A DNA stretch of 64,000 bases from Scylla paramamosain (GCF_035594125.1 NC_087151.1:16452001-16516000), one strand, 5' to 3'. Positions 45,345 through 57,700 are shown, counted from the stretch's first letter. Numbers and translations: made by a program. Notes: generated by a model from the sequence alone, not told the origin.

Positions 45345-46357
45345 GCCTGGTATTTTTTTTTTTTTTTAATGTAGGAGGGACACTGGCCAAGGGCAACAAA
45401 AATCCAATAAAAAAAATGCCCACTGAAATGCCAGTCCCATAAAAGGGTCCAAAGCGGTAGTAAAAAAAATTGAAGGATAAGTGTCTTGAAACCTCCCTCT
45501 TGAAAGAATTCAAGTCATAGGAAGGTGGAAATACAGAAGCAGGCAGGGAGTTCCAGAGTTTACCAGAGAAAGGGATGAATGATTGAGAATACTGGTTAAC
45601 TCTTGCGTTAGAGAGGTGGACAGAATAGGGGTGAGAGAAAGAGAAAGTGTTGTGCAGCGAGGCCGCGGGAGTGGGGGAGGCATGCAGTTAGCAAGATCAG
45701 AAAAGCAGTTAGCATGAAAATAGTGGTAGAAGATAGCTAGAGATGCAACATTGCCGCGATGAGAGAGAGGCTGAAGACAGTCAGTTAGAGGAGAGGAGTT
45801 GATGAGACGAAAAGCTTTTGATTCCACCCTGTCTAGAAGAGCGATAAGAGTGGAACCCCCCCAGACATGTGAAGCATACTCCATACATGGACGGATAAGA
45901 CCCTTGTGCAGAGTTAGCAGCTGGGGGGTGAGAAAAACTGGCAGAGACGTCTCAGAACACCCAACTTCATAGAAGCTGTTTTAGCTAGAGATGAAATGTG
46001 AAGTTTCCAGTTCAGATTATAAGTAAAGGACAGACCGAGGATGTTCAGTGTAGAAGAGGGGGATAGTTGAGTGTCATTGAAGAAGAGGGAACAGTTGTCT
46101 GGAAGGTTGTGTCGAGTTGATAGATGGAGAAATTGAGTTTATGAGGCATTGAACAATACCAAGTTTGCTCTGCCCCAATCAAAAATTTTAGAAGTCAAGC
46201 GTTCTGTGGCTTCCCTGCGTGAAATGTTTACTTCCCGAAGGGTTGGACGTCTATGAAAAGACATGAAAAATTGCAGGGTGGTATCATCAGCGTAGGAGTG
46301 GATAGGACAAGAAGTTTGGTTTGGAAGATCATTAATGAATAATAGGAAGAGAGTGGG
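45345..46357 (-). mobile_element. LINE-A, 3' part (split by BEL-2)
   Basis: Minus-strand jockey/CR1-like LINE: a poly(A) tail (T run at plus 45353-45367), 3' UTR, and decayed RT C-terminal coding (MEYASHVWGGST, NSFKREVSRHL, about 45470-45885), up to SYADD-region sequence at about 46290. It stops at the BEL-2 LTR with flank GTGGG and resumes at 59878. It has several frameshifts and deletions compared with LINE-B. Confidence 0.9.
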
Positions 46358-46850
46358 TGTTACTGTAGGTAAAGCGTATGTACCTCACATCATTATTCCT
46401 CGGCATTTATAAGTGAAATGTTCAATAGTTTACTATTTGCATGAAAACGTGTAATATGTGTAAGTATCAGTATTCAATGCTATATTAAGCACCAAAGCCG
46501 ATGCTCACTTGTTGGTAGTGTGGGGTTAACCCACTGGTCGCCTGCGGGCATCACTCATGGCCAAGTCACGCTCAGACAAAGACGGGCAGGATGGTGACCG
46601 AGGTAAATACTTAAATTTTGTAGTAAAAACTGATTGTCATAGTACCAAGTTAATTGCATGTATTGTTAATGAATATTGTAATATGTTGAAAGTGTTTAAT
46701 ATCAGTGTATTATGTTATTTTATAAGAAATTGAGATCGAGAACTTGTTCGCAGTTGTTACGGTCATGCCTACCTCATCAATAAACGTCAGAGAGAGAACT
46801 GCCTTTCCTCGACCCTACGATGATGGGTGTGATCAGTAAAACAGATCACC
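46358..46850 (+). repeat. BEL-2 5' LTR, first 493 bp (split by BEL-1)
   Basis: Starts TGTTACTG and stops at GATCACC where BEL-1 is inserted. The remaining 35 bp are at 54671-54705, giving a 528-bp LTR in total. Left flank GTGGG (46353-46357) matches 59878-59882. Confidence 0.95.
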
Positions 46851-47378
46851 TGTTACTGTGTGTAAAGCGTATGTACCTCATGTGATTATTCCTCGGCATA
46901 TATAAGTGAAATGTTCAATAGTTTTCTATTTGCATGAAAACGTGTAATATGTGTGAGTATCAGTATTTAATGCTATATTAAGCACCGAAGCCGATGCTCA
47001 CTTGTTGGTAGTGTGGGGTTAACCTGCTAGTCGCCTTCGGGCATCACTCACGGCCAAGTCGCGCTCAGACAAAGACGGGCAGGATGGTGACCGAGGTAAA
47101 TACTTTAATTTTGTAGTAAAAACTGATTGTCATAGTGCTAAGTCAATTGCATGTATTGTTAATGAATATTGTAATATGTTGAAAGTGTTTAATATCAGTG
47201 TATAATGTTATTTTGTAAGAAATTGAGACCGAGAACTTGTTCGCAGTTCTTACGGTCATGCCTACCTCATCAATAAACGTCAGAGAGAGAACTGCCTTTC
47301 CTCGACCCTACGATGATGGGTGTGATCAGTAAAACAGATCACCTGAGAGCCAATTGATGCCCAGCCGGTGCGGCTACA
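46851..47378 (+). repeat. BEL-1 5' LTR
   Basis: 528 bp, TGTTACTG...CGGCTACA. Contains AATAAACG near 47271, a possible polyadenylation signal. Confidence 0.96.
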
Positions 47379-47594
47379 GTAAGAACTCGACCTACAAGCA
47401 AGAAATTGGCTCCATGTGAAACCGTAGCAAGAGTGAGTCACAGGACGAGGGGACGCTGACGTAAGCCTATAGGTTGACCTCTGAGGCCCCGGGGTCAGCT
47501 CTACCCTTGACGACAACCACTCCCTTCTACCCACTGTGCCTCGCCACCATTTTGTAGAACCCATGGTCACAGGCAAGAAAGTATAATAGTATGT

Positions 47595-50500
47595 ATGTGC
47601 ACTGAATTGAGTAGCCTAAGTGAAAATTACCCACAATTAGCTAGTATTAAGAGTGGTAATTTTAAATTGCTCTTTCAGTGTCTCAGTATTGACACAATTA
47701 AGTTGTTAGATATGTCTGATACTGAGGAAATTAATGCCGTAGATGGCCTTAGGGAAGGTGAGGGTGAGCAAGTGGACAGGGATCAAACTTGTATTGAAGA
47801 AGTTAGTGTCAGGGAGCGAGTGCCAACCGATAAAGGAAGAGAATATCAAGTCAGTGTAACCAAAGGAAGAGCAGAGTCCTGTAAGCGTAAATGGAGCAGT
47901 GTTACCAGCAAAATTAAGAAAGGATTAAAAATTGTAATTAGCCCCTTTGAATTAGAGCCCATGTCAAGTGAAGTAATAGAGGCATTTCAGCAGTATTATG
48001 TGGAATACACAAAGCTGGTGGAACTAGAGCCAGAAAGGTCAGAGGAGCTAAATGAAGAGCTGGAACACAATCAACAAGTTCACCATGAAATATTAGAAAG
48101 TATAGAATGTAAAAGAAAGGAGTTAAAGAATGACAGAGGATCAATTTGTTCTAGCAAACGGTCTAGACATTCTAGAGTCTCATCTACTTCATCACGTTCA
48201 TCAGCAGCACAAAGAAAGCAAGAAGCAGCAGCAAAGGTAGCCAGACTTAGAAAGGAAATGGAATATCATGATAGTTTAGCAGAGGCAGAAGTTATGTTAG
48301 CTAAGACAAAAGCAGAGGCAGAAGCAATGTTCTCAAAGAAAAAGAAAGAGAGAGATTTAGCAGTTGCTAGTGCAGAACTTAATGCTCTTAGCTTAGTTGA
48401 AGAAGAAGTAAAAATGTTTCCAGGTAATGATGAAAGTGTAGAGAAGCAAAGTTATCTTCAACAATACATAGAGTCACAAAATGAAATGAAAGCACAAGCA
48501 ATTGCAAATCAACAAAGTGACAATGCCATGCCTCACAAATATGTTACATTCCATGACCCACAGAAACCTTCTTCTTGCAATAGAGATAATGAATTGATGA
48601 CAAATGAAGTAGATGGACAAATATTTAGTGAACCTCAGGTAATAAATCTCAACCCTACAGCTCAAAGTCTTGTACCAAGCTCTCGTAGACACACTCATAA
48701 TGTCAACATGCCTAATAATGTGAATAATGTGAGACAGAATCATCAATCCTTTTCCCATCCTGGGGGAACCTTTGCAATCAACATACCTGATCCCAAGTGG
48801 AGCCTTCCTCCAATAGAGCCTAACACTTTTGATGGAGAACCCATGGAATTTCCAAGTTGGTTGAAAAACTTTGAAACTTATGTAGAGTCTAAAACTTCTG
48901 TTGGTAAAGAGAGACTTGCCTACTTAGAGAGGTATACAACTGGTGAGGCAAAGAATGCCATTAAAATGTTAATGCACTTTAACTCTGATGCTGACTATGT
49001 GCAAGCAAAGAAAATTCTTAGTGATAGATTTGGAAACAAAAGCATCATAGCTGATGCTTACACAAATAAGTTAATGAATTGGCTACCAATCTCTCCGCAT
49101 AATGGTCCAGCATTAACAGCTTTCTCAGATTTTTTGAAGTGCTGTTTAGCTGCAATGAAACACACTTCTTATTTGTCATTTCTGAATGATCCTAGAGAGC
49201 AGAGAAAGGTGCTAGCAAAACTCCCTGAACATGTTGTTCATGACTGGAGAAAGCAAGCGATGATATATCTTGATACTAACAGTAATAACACTTCTAGTAG
49301 CAATGAAGAGCACCACCCACCCTTTGAAATGTTATGTGAATTTGTCCAGAACGAAGCAAAAGGAGCAAGCAATCCATTTCTTTCCTGGAATTCAGTAAGT
49401 AGGGAAGTAAATGACTGGATCAAAACTCAAACAAAAGCAACCAATTGGAAACCAAGGGAATCAAACATCATGACAAAGAATAGAGGGAGTAGAACTTTCA
49501 TGGCTAAATCAATTGAGGAAAAACCAATGTGGTCATTCCAAAGTAAAGTAAATGTACAAGCCAACAAACAGTATCCCAAGGACCAGGAAAGGAAAGGACG
49601 ATTCTGTCACTACTGTACAAAGGATCATGATTTAGATGATTGCAAGGAATTTGCCAAACTTGATGGTAATACTAGGTACAAATTTGCTAAAGAAAAACGG
49701 TTATGTACAGGGTGTCTAAAAATGGGTCACAAAGGAAAGGATTGTAGAAGAAGGAAAGTTTGTAAAGTATGTCAGAGATACCATCCCACAGCTCTTCACA
49801 ATGATGACATGACAAGAACTGAGAGCCAAAAGGTGCCAGCACAAGCAACTCAGCCTAAAGATGATAAACCCACAGTAGTAGCCAATAAGGTCAAAGTTAC
49901 AGAATCAGTGACACATGACATGCACACCATGATAGTTCCTGTATGGTTACATCATGTTAGTAACGAAGAGAATAAAGTTTTAGTGTATGCCCTGCTGGAT
50001 GAGCAGTCTGATGCTTCATTCATCAAGGAAAGCACTCTGAATAAATTGGGAATTAGTGGACCATCAGTGTCACTCAATATCCACACAATAAGTGGAAAAC
50101 AAATCACTGATTCTATCAAAATTCATGGACTTAAAGTAAGAGGTTATAATGAAGAAGTGGAAATATCAGTCCCTTCAGCATATTCAACAGAAAACATTTC
50201 AGCTGGACGGAGTCAGATACCAAGGCCCGAGACTGCTTGCGACTGGCCCCACTTAAAGGCAATCTCTGACAAACTAATGAAATATGACCCAAGCATTGAC
50301 ATAGGACTTCTCATTGGTCTTGATTGTGCAGAAGCCATTATGGCAGAAGAGCAAATAGCAGGTGATAGTAAGAAGCATCCCTATGCTCGTAGGACAGAGC
50401 TAGGTTGGGGGATCATTGGTAAAATCTCACCCCATTCAAGTCCATTGGAGGATACAGTGGTAGTCTACAGAACAGTGACACAAGAAGTAGAAATCAATGA

Positions 50501-53500
50501 AGAAAAGAGGGTTAATTTCTTAGTGTTTCCTACTAAAACCAAAGAGATGATTAATCCTTCTCAAGTGAGAGATATGTTTGAACTTGACTTCAGTGATAGA
50601 AAGTCAGCTGACACTCCATTATCATATGAAGATAAAAGGTTTATGAGTAAGATGAAAGAAGGAGTACATCAGCTGAAGGATGGCCATTATGAGTTGCCCC
50701 TTCCTCTTAAAGATGATAAGGTCAAGCTTCCAAACAACAAACTATTAGCAGAACAGAGACTCAAGAAGTTAAGAGCTAAACTTGAGAAGGACAATCAACA
50801 CAAAGGTGATTACAAAGTGTTCATGGATGATATGATTACAAAGGGTTATGCAGAGGTTGTACCGACAAAGGATTTAGTTAGGAATGATGGTAAGGTCTGG
50901 TACATTCCACATCATGGAGTCTATCATCCAAGAAAGCCAAAGAAGTTAAGAGTTGTATTTGACTGTAGTGCAAACTACAGGAACCAGTCATTAAACAGTC
51001 ACCTGTTACAAGGCCCAGACCTTACCAACAAACTTATTGGAGTATTGTGTAGGTTTAGGCAAGAAAGCATTGCACTTGTATGTGATATAGAGGCAATGTA
51101 CCATCAAGTGAAGGTCAACCCAGAACACAGAGACATGTTAAGATTCCTTTGGTGGGAAAATGGTGACCTTAATAATAAGATAGCTGAATACAGGATGACA
51201 GCTCACCTGTTTGGAGCTACTTCATCTCCAAGTGTAGCCAACTTTGCTCTTAAGAAAGCTGCAGATGACTACGGGTGTGGATCTGATGCAGCCAAGTTTG
51301 TAAGAAACAACTTTTATGTTGATGATGGTTTGAAGTCAGTAGCTACAATGGATGAAGCTGTCACTCTTATTCAGCAGAGCAAAGAATTATGTTACAAGGG
51401 AGGTTTTAACCTTCATAAGTTCTTGTCAAACAACAAAGATGTATTAGCTGCAATTTCTCCTCATGAGAGAGCAGATGGAATTAAAAGTTTGGATTTTAGT
51501 AAGAATGAAGACACACTGCCTATAGAAAGAACTTTGGGAGTTGAGTGGTGCATAGAATCTGACACATTTCAATTTAGAATAAAGCTGAAAGACAAGCCAC
51601 TCACCAGGAGAGGTATTCTGTCAACAGTGAGCTCTATATATGATCCATTAGGTCTAGTGTCACCTCTCATACTGACTGGAAAGCAAATTTTACAAGAATT
51701 ATGTAAGAATGCAGTTGATTGGGATGATGAGGTGCCAGATTATGTCAAACCTAAATGGATAAAATGGAAGGATGAGCTGCACAAACTAGATCAGTTAAAG
51801 GTACCTAGATGCTACAAACCTGATGACTTTGGGGAAGTAGAAAAGGTTGAACTCCATCACTTTTCAGATGCCTGTCAAGAGGGATATGGCCAGTGCTCAT
51901 ATATTAGATTAATTAGCAAGACTGGCCAAATTCATTGTGCATTAGTAATGGCAAAGTCACGTGTCACACCTCTAAAAACCATAACAATTCCCAGACTAGA
52001 ACTAGCAGCAGCAGTGGTGTCAGTTAGAATCCATAAACTCTTGAAGGGAGAACTTGAGTATAATAATGTGGAAGAAGTATTTTGGACAGACAGCAAAGTA
52101 GTCCTTGGTTACATTGCAAATGAAGCAAAGAGATTCCATATATATGTTGCAAATAGAGTAGAAACAATAAGAGATCACACTTCACCAGATCAGTGGAAAT
52201 TTGTAGAGACACAGTATAACCCAGCAGATCATGCATCTAGAGGCATGACAGCAGATGAATTGTGTAATAGCAAGATCTGGTGGAATGGCCCAGAATTCCT
52301 TTGGCAACATAGCAAAATGGATAGCCATTCCCAGTACAAGGTCATAAATGAGAATGATCCAGAAGTGAAGAAAGTTGTATGCCATGCTGTAGGTACACAA
52401 CAGCCCACAGATATACTAGAAAGACTTGAGTATTTTTCAGATTGGTTTAAAGCAAAGAGGGCAGTTGCTGTATGCCTCAAGCTTCTGAACAGCTTCAGAG
52501 GAAAAGGTGATGGCACTACTAAAGTAAAGGGGAACACATATAAGCCAGTAAATGTAGCAGAAGTGTCAGAAGCTGAAAATGTAATTATAAAACAACTGCA
52601 ATCAAAGGCATTCCAAAAGGAAATAAATGTACTGAAATCATCTGCTAACCATAATTCTTTAATTAAAGGAGACAATGGCAAGGGAACAAAAGTGATAGAC
52701 AAGACCAGTTCCCTCTATAAGTTAGATCCCTACATTGACAAAAATGGTATCATGAGAGTAGGAGGAAGATTGAGGCTTTCTAATTTGACAGATGAATCCA
52801 AACATCCAGTCATCCTCCCCAAAACATCTCACATAACCCAGCTGATAATATGCCACCATCACAAAAGGACAAATCATCAAGGCAGGGGCATAACTTTAAA
52901 TGAAATCAGGTCATGTGGATACTGGATAGTAGGAGGATCATCCCTAGTATCAAGGCACATTTCAAAGTGCATTATCTGTCGTAAAGTTAGAAGTACAACA
53001 CAGGGACAGAAGATGGCAGACCTGCCTATTGACAGACTAGAACCATCACCTCCTTTTACATACTCAGCAGTAGATTTCTTTGGCCCTTTCTATGTCAAAG
53101 AGGGGCGTAAAGAGCTTAAAAGATATGGAGTGCTCTTTACTTGCATGGCATGTAGAGCTGTGCACATAGAGACAGCCAACAGCATGGATACAAGTTCCTT
53201 CCTAAGTGCATACCGTCGCTTTGTAGGACGAAGAGGGCCCGTAAGACAGTTGAGATGTGACCAAGGAACTAACTTTGTAGGAGCCAAATCAGAGTATGAG
53301 AAATGCTTAAAAGAATTAAATAACAATAAAGTCAGACAAGAACTCATGAAAGATCAGTGTGACTGGATTGTTTTTAACATGAATGTACCCAATTCCAGTC
53401 ACATGGGAGGTGTTTGGGAGAGGCAGATACGCACAGTGAGAAATGTACTCTCTGTGTTGCTTGATCAGCATGGTACTCAGTTAGATGACCAAGATCTGAG

Positions 53501-54014
53501 AACCTTCCTAGTTGAAGCAGAAAATATAGTTAATGGTCGTCCCCTAACTGTGGACCATCTTAACTCCCCAGAAAGTCTTACACCGTTGACACCCAGTAAT
53601 TTGTTAACTATGAAAACAAAGGTAGTACTGCCTCCTCCAAGCATTTTCATTAAGAAGGACCTGTACTGCATAAAGAGATGGCGCAGAGCACAATACCTGG
53701 CCAACCAGTTCTGGTCCAGGTGGAAAAAGGAGTATGTGCAATTCCTACAGCTTAGAAACAAGTGGACAACACCAAAGAGGAATCTCAGTGTAAATGACAT
53801 AGTTATCATCAAAGATCAGAATTTAGCAAGGAACCAGTGGAAACTGGGAAGAGTAACAGAAGTATCTCCTGATCATGATGGCCTAGTAAGAAAGGTTAAG
53901 GTCCTGGTTTCAGACTGTAATCTCGACAACCAGGGAAGACACATAAAGGCAAACAGGACCATCATAGAGAGGCCAATACATAGTCTAGTATTGCTGTTAG
54001 AAGGTAATGCATAA
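47595..54014 (+). CDS. BEL-1 Gag-Pol polyprotein
   Basis: 2139 codons without a break. The first ATG is 47595, but the likely start is ATG 47712 (MSDTEEINAVDG), because the related copy BEL-2 keeps that segment and not the upstream one. From residue 1 at 47595: Gag with a charged coiled coil (about 170-270, ending in a KKKKERD stretch); zinc knuckles FCHYCTKDHDLDDC and LCTGCLKMGHKGKDC (about 668-720); protease ALLDEQSDASF (about 798); RT with KLRVVFDCSANYR, ALVCDIEAMYHQV and palm NFYVDDGLKS (about 1240); RNase H with HHFSDACQEGYG, PRLELAAAV and FWTDSKVVL (about 1420-1500); integrase finger (CHHHKRTNHQGRG, CIICRK) and core AVDFFGPF, RCDQGTNF, GGVWERQIR (about 1825, 1887, 1938; Asp, Asp and Glu present); then a C-terminal domain with QFWSRWKKEY. 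It drives reverse transcription and integration of the element. Confidence 0.96.
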   Translation: MCTELSSLSENYPQLASIKSGNFKLLFQCLSIDTIKLLDMSDTEEINAVDGLREGEGEQVDRDQTCIEEVSVRERVPTDKGREYQVSVTKGRAESCKRKWSSVTSKIKKGLKIVISPFELEPMSSEVIEAFQQYYVEYTKLVELEPERSEELNEELEHNQQVHHEILESIECKRKELKNDRGSICSSKRSRHSRVSSTSSRSSAAQRKQEAAAKVARLRKEMEYHDSLAEAEVMLAKTKAEAEAMFSKKKKERDLAVASAELNALSLVEEEVKMFPGNDESVEKQSYLQQYIESQNEMKAQAIANQQSDNAMPHKYVTFHDPQKPSSCNRDNELMTNEVDGQIFSEPQVINLNPTAQSLVPSSRRHTHNVNMPNNVNNVRQNHQSFSHPGGTFAINIPDPKWSLPPIEPNTFDGEPMEFPSWLKNFETYVESKTSVGKERLAYLERYTTGEAKNAIKMLMHFNSDADYVQAKKILSDRFGNKSIIADAYTNKLMNWLPISPHNGPALTAFSDFLKCCLAAMKHTSYLSFLNDPREQRKVLAKLPEHVVHDWRKQAMIYLDTNSNNTSSSNEEHHPPFEMLCEFVQNEAKGASNPFLSWNSVSREVNDWIKTQTKATNWKPRESNIMTKNRGSRTFMAKSIEEKPMWSFQSKVNVQANKQYPKDQERKGRFCHYCTKDHDLDDCKEFAKLDGNTRYKFAKEKRLCTGCLKMGHKGKDCRRRKVCKVCQRYHPTALHNDDMTRTESQKVPAQATQPKDDKPTVVANKVKVTESVTHDMHTMIVPVWLHHVSNEENKVLVYALLDEQSDASFIKESTLNKLGISGPSVSLNIHTISGKQITDSIKIHGLKVRGYNEEVEISVPSAYSTENISAGRSQIPRPETACDWPHLKAISDKLMKYDPSIDIGLLIGLDCAEAIMAEEQIAGDSKKHPYARRTELGWGIIGKISPHSSPLEDTVVVYRTVTQEVEINEEKRVNFLVFPTKTKEMINPSQVRDMFELDFSDRKSADTPLSYEDKRFMSKMKEGVHQLKDGHYELPLPLKDDKVKLPNNKLLAEQRLKKLRAKLEKDNQHKGDYKVFMDDMITKGYAEVVPTKDLVRNDGKVWYIPHHGVYHPRKPKKLRVVFDCSANYRNQSLNSHLLQGPDLTNKLIGVLCRFRQESIALVCDIEAMYHQVKVNPEHRDMLRFLWWENGDLNNKIAEYRMTAHLFGATSSPSVANFALKKAADDYGCGSDAAKFVRNNFYVDDGLKSVATMDEAVTLIQQSKELCYKGGFNLHKFLSNNKDVLAAISPHERADGIKSLDFSKNEDTLPIERTLGVEWCIESDTFQFRIKLKDKPLTRRGILSTVSSIYDPLGLVSPLILTGKQILQELCKNAVDWDDEVPDYVKPKWIKWKDELHKLDQLKVPRCYKPDDFGEVEKVELHHFSDACQEGYGQCSYIRLISKTGQIHCALVMAKSRVTPLKTITIPRLELAAAVVSVRIHKLLKGELEYNNVEEVFWTDSKVVLGYIANEAKRFHIYVANRVETIRDHTSPDQWKFVETQYNPADHASRGMTADELCNSKIWWNGPEFLWQHSKMDSHSQYKVINENDPEVKKVVCHAVGTQQPTDILERLEYFSDWFKAKRAVAVCLKLLNSFRGKGDGTTKVKGNTYKPVNVAEVSEAENVIIKQLQSKAFQKEINVLKSSANHNSLIKGDNGKGTKVIDKTSSLYKLDPYIDKNGIMRVGGRLRLSNLTDESKHPVILPKTSHITQLIICHHHKRTNHQGRGITLNEIRSCGYWIVGGSSLVSRHISKCIICRKVRSTTQGQKMADLPIDRLEPSPPFTYSAVDFFGPFYVKEGRKELKRYGVLFTCMACRAVHIETANSMDTSSFLSAYRRFVGRRGPVRQLRCDQGTNFVGAKSEYEKCLKELNNNKVRQELMKDQCDWIVFNMNVPNSSHMGGVWERQIRTVRNVLSVLLDQHGTQLDDQDLRTFLVEAENIVNGRPLTVDHLNSPESLTPLTPSNLLTMKTKVVLPPPSIFIKKDLYCIKRWRRAQYLANQFWSRWKKEYVQFLQLRNKWTTPKRNLSVNDIVIIKDQNLARNQWKLGRVTEVSPDHDGLVRKVKVLVSDCNLDNQGRHIKANRTIIERPIHSLVLLLEGNA

Positions 54015-54137
54015 TAATAGACCGGAGCATCCCCGCCAAGGAGCCAATGTAACAAAACATATTATGTGCTAATCCTAGTTTTAAGGTACATACTAATCTT
54101 AATTTAAGGTAAATTGTTACACAATTTAGGGGAGCCA

Positions 54138-54665
54138 TGTTACTGTGTGTAAAGCGTATGTACCTCATGTGATTATTCCTCGGCATATATAAGTGAAATG
54201 TTCAATAGTTTTCTATTTGCATGAAAACGTGTAATATGTGTGAGTATCAGTATTTAATGCTATATTAAGCACCGAAGCCGATGCTCACTTGTTGGTAGTG
54301 TGGGGTTAACCTGCTAGTCGCCTTCGGGCATCACTCACGGCCAAGTCGCGCTCAGACAAAGACGGGCAGGATGGTGACCGAGGTAAATACTTTAATTTTG
54401 TAGTAAAAACTGATTGTCATAGTGCTAAGTCAATTGCATGTATTGTTAATGAATATTGTAATATGTTGAAAGTGTTTAATATCAGTGTATAATGTTATTT
54501 TGTAAGAAATTGAGACCGAGAACTTGTTCGCAGTTCTTACGGTCATGCCTACCTCATCAATAAACGTCAGAGAGAGAACTGCCTTTCCTCGACCCTACGA
54601 TGATGGGTGTGATCAGTAAAACAGATCACCTGAGAGCCAATTGATGCCCAGCCGGTGCGGCTACA
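54138..54665 (+). repeat. BEL-1 3' LTR
   Basis: 528 bp, same sequence as the 5' LTR by eye. Confidence 0.96.
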
Positions 54666-54670
54666 TCACC

Positions 54671-54705
54671 TGAGAGCCAATTGATGCCCAGCTGGTGCAG
54701 CTACA
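54671..54705 (+). repeat. BEL-2 5' LTR, last 35 bp
   Basis: TGAGAGCC...CAGCTACA, the remainder of the LTR begun at 46358. Preceded by the second TCACC target copy of BEL-1. Confidence 0.92.
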
Positions 54706-57700
54706 GTAAGAACTCGACCTACAAGGAAGAAATTGGCTCCATGTGAAACCGTAGCAAGAGTGAGTCACAGGACGAGGGGACGCTGACGTAAGCCTATAGG
54801 TTGACCTCTGAGGCCCTGGGGTCAGCTCTTCCCTTGACGACAACCACTCCCTTCCACCCATTGTGCCTCGCCACCATTTTGTAGAACCCATGGTCACAGG
54901 CAAGAAAGTATAATAGTATGTATGTGCACTGAATTGAATAGCCTAAGTGAAAATTACCCTTAATTAGCTAGTATTAGAGTTGTAATTTTAATTGCTCTTT
55001 CAGTGTCTCAGTATTGACACAATTAAGTTGTTAAACATGTCTGATACTGAGGAAATTAATGCCGTAGATGGCCTTAGGGAAGGTGAGGGTGAGCAAGCGG
55101 ACAAGGATCAAACTTGTAATGAAGAAGTTAGTGTCAGGGAGCGAGTGCTGACCGACAAAGGAAGAGAATATCAAGCCAGTGTAACCAAGGGAAGAGCAGA
55201 GTCCTGTAAGCGTAAATGGAGCAGTGTTACCAGCAAAATTAAGAAAGGACTAAAAATTGTAATTAGCCCCTTTGAATTAGAGCCCATGTCAAGTGAAGTA
55301 ATAGAGGCATTTCATCAGTATTATGTGGAATACACAAAACTGGTAGAACTAGAGCCAGAAAAGTCAGAGGAGCTAAATGAAGAACTGGAACACAACCAAC
55401 GAGTTCACCATGAAATATTAGAAAGTATAGAATGTAAAAGAAAAGAGTTAACGAATGACAAAGGATCAATTTGTTCTAGCAAACGGTCTAGACATTCTAG
55501 AGTCTCATCTACTTCATCACGTTCATCAGCACAAAGAAAGCAAGAAGCAGCAGCAAAGGTAGCCAGACTTAGAAAGGAAATGGAATATCATGATAGTTTA
55601 GCAGAGGCAGAAGTTATGTTAGCTAAGACAAAAGCAGAGGCAGAAGCAATGTTCTCAAAGAAAAAGAAAGAGAGAGATTTAGCAGTCGCTAGTGCAGAAC
55701 TTAATGCTCTTAGCTTAGTTGAAGAAGAAGTAAAAATGCTTCCAGGTAATGATGAAAGTATAGAGAAGCAAAGTTATCTTCAACAATACATAGAGTCACC
55801 AAATGAAATGAAAGCACAAGCAATTGCAAATCAACAAAGTGACAATGCCATGCCTCACAAATATGTTACATTCCATGACCCACAGGAACCTTCTTGCAAT
55901 AGAGGTAATGAATTAATGACAAATGAAGTAGATGGACAAATATTTAGTGAACCTCAGGCAATAAATCTCAACCCTACAGCTCAAAGTCTTGTACCAAGCT
56001 CTTGTAGACACAATCATAATGTCAACATGCCTAATAATGTGAGACAGAATCATCAATCCTTTTCCCATCCTGGGGGAACCTTTGCAATCAACATACCTGA
56101 TCCCAAGTGGAGCCTCCCTCCAATAGAACCTAACACTTTCGATGGAGAATCCATGGAATTTCCAAGTTGGTTGAAAAACTTTGAAACTTATGTAGAGTCT
56201 AAAACTTCTATTGGTAGAGAGAGACTTGCCTACTTAGACAGGTATACAACTGGTGAGGCAAAGGATGCCATTAAAATGTTAATGCACTTTAACTCTGATG
56301 CTATGTGCAAGCAAAGAAAATTCTTAGGGATAGATTTGGAAACAAAAGCATCATAGCTGATGCTTACACAAAAAAGTTAATGAATTGGATATCAATCTCT
56401 CTGCATAATGGTCCAGCATTAACAGCATTCTCAGTTTTTTTTGAAGTGCTGTGTAGCTGCAATGAAACACACTTCTCATTTGTCATTTCTGAATGACCCT
56501 AGAGAGCAGAGAAAGGTGCTAGCAAAACTCCCTGAACATATTGTTCATGACTGGAGAAAGCAAGTTATGATATATCTTGATACTAACAGTAATAACAACA
56601 CTCCTAGTAGCGATGAAGAGCACCACCCCCCCTTTGAAATGTTATGTGAATTTGTCCAGAAAGAAGCAAAATGAGCAAGCATTTTCTTTGTTTCCTGGAA
56701 TTCAGTAAGTAGGGAAGTAAATGATTGGATCAAAACTCAAACAAAAGCAACCAATTGGAAACCAAGGGAATCAAACATCATGACAAAGAATAGAGGGAGT
56801 AGAACTTTCATGGCTAAATCAATTGAGGAAAAACCAATGTGGTCATTCCAAAGTAAAGTAAATATACAAGCCAACAAACAGTATCCCAAGGACCAGGAAA
56901 GGAAAGGACGATTCTGTCACTACTGTACATAGGATCATTATTTAGATGATTGCAAGGAATTTGCCAAACTTGATGGTAATACTAGGTACAAATTTGCTAA
57001 AGAAAATTGGTTATGTACAGGGTATCTAAAAATGGGTCACAAAGGAAAGGATTGTAGAAAAAGGAAAGTTTGTAAAGTATGTCAGAGATACCATCCCACA
57101 GCTCTTCACAATGATGATATGACAAGAACTGAGAGCCAAAGGGTGCCAGCACAAGCAACTCAGCCTAAAGATGATAAACCCACAGTAGTAGCAAATAAGG
57201 TCAAAGTTACAGAATCAGTGACACATGACATGCACACCATGATAGTTCCTGTATGGTTACATCATGTTAGTAATGAAGAGAATAAAGTTTTAGTGTATGC
57301 CTTGCTGGATGAGCAGTCTGATGCTTCATTCATCAAGGAAAGCACTCTGGATAAAGTGGGAGTTAATGGACAATCAGTGTCACTTAATATCCACACAATA
57401 AGTGGAAAACAAATCACTGATTCTAACAAAATTCATGGACTTAAAGTGAGAGGTTATAATGAAGAAGTGGAAATATCAATTCCTTCAGCATATTCAGCAG
57501 AAAACATTTCAGCTGGATGGAGTCAGATACCAAGGCCCGAGACTGCTTGTGACTGGCCCCACTTAAAGGCAATCTCTGACAAACTAATGAAATATGACCC
57601 AGACATTGACATAGGACTCCTCATTGGTCTTGATTGTGCAGAAGCCATTATGGCAGAAGAGCAAATAGCAAGTGATAGCAAGAAGTATCCCTATGCTCGT

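Larger units (their letters stand above)
46851..54665 (+). mobile_element. BEL-1: full-length, apparently intact BEL/Pao retrotransposon
   Basis: 7815 bp. LTRs 46851-47378 and 54138-54665, with no difference found by eye. Target duplication TCACC (46846-46850 and 54666-54670). Inserted in the same orientation into the 5' LTR of BEL-2. Internal part: 216-bp leader, one 2139-codon ORF with all enzymatic domains, and an AGGGGAGCCA purine run before the 3' LTR. Confidence 0.96.

Noticed and set aside
47280..47576. Minus-strand open frame of 98 codons across the BEL-1 leader, and its counterpart at 54661-54903
   Set aside because: Antisense shadow of LTR/leader sequence. Similarity between the two copies reflects the repeat, not a gene.
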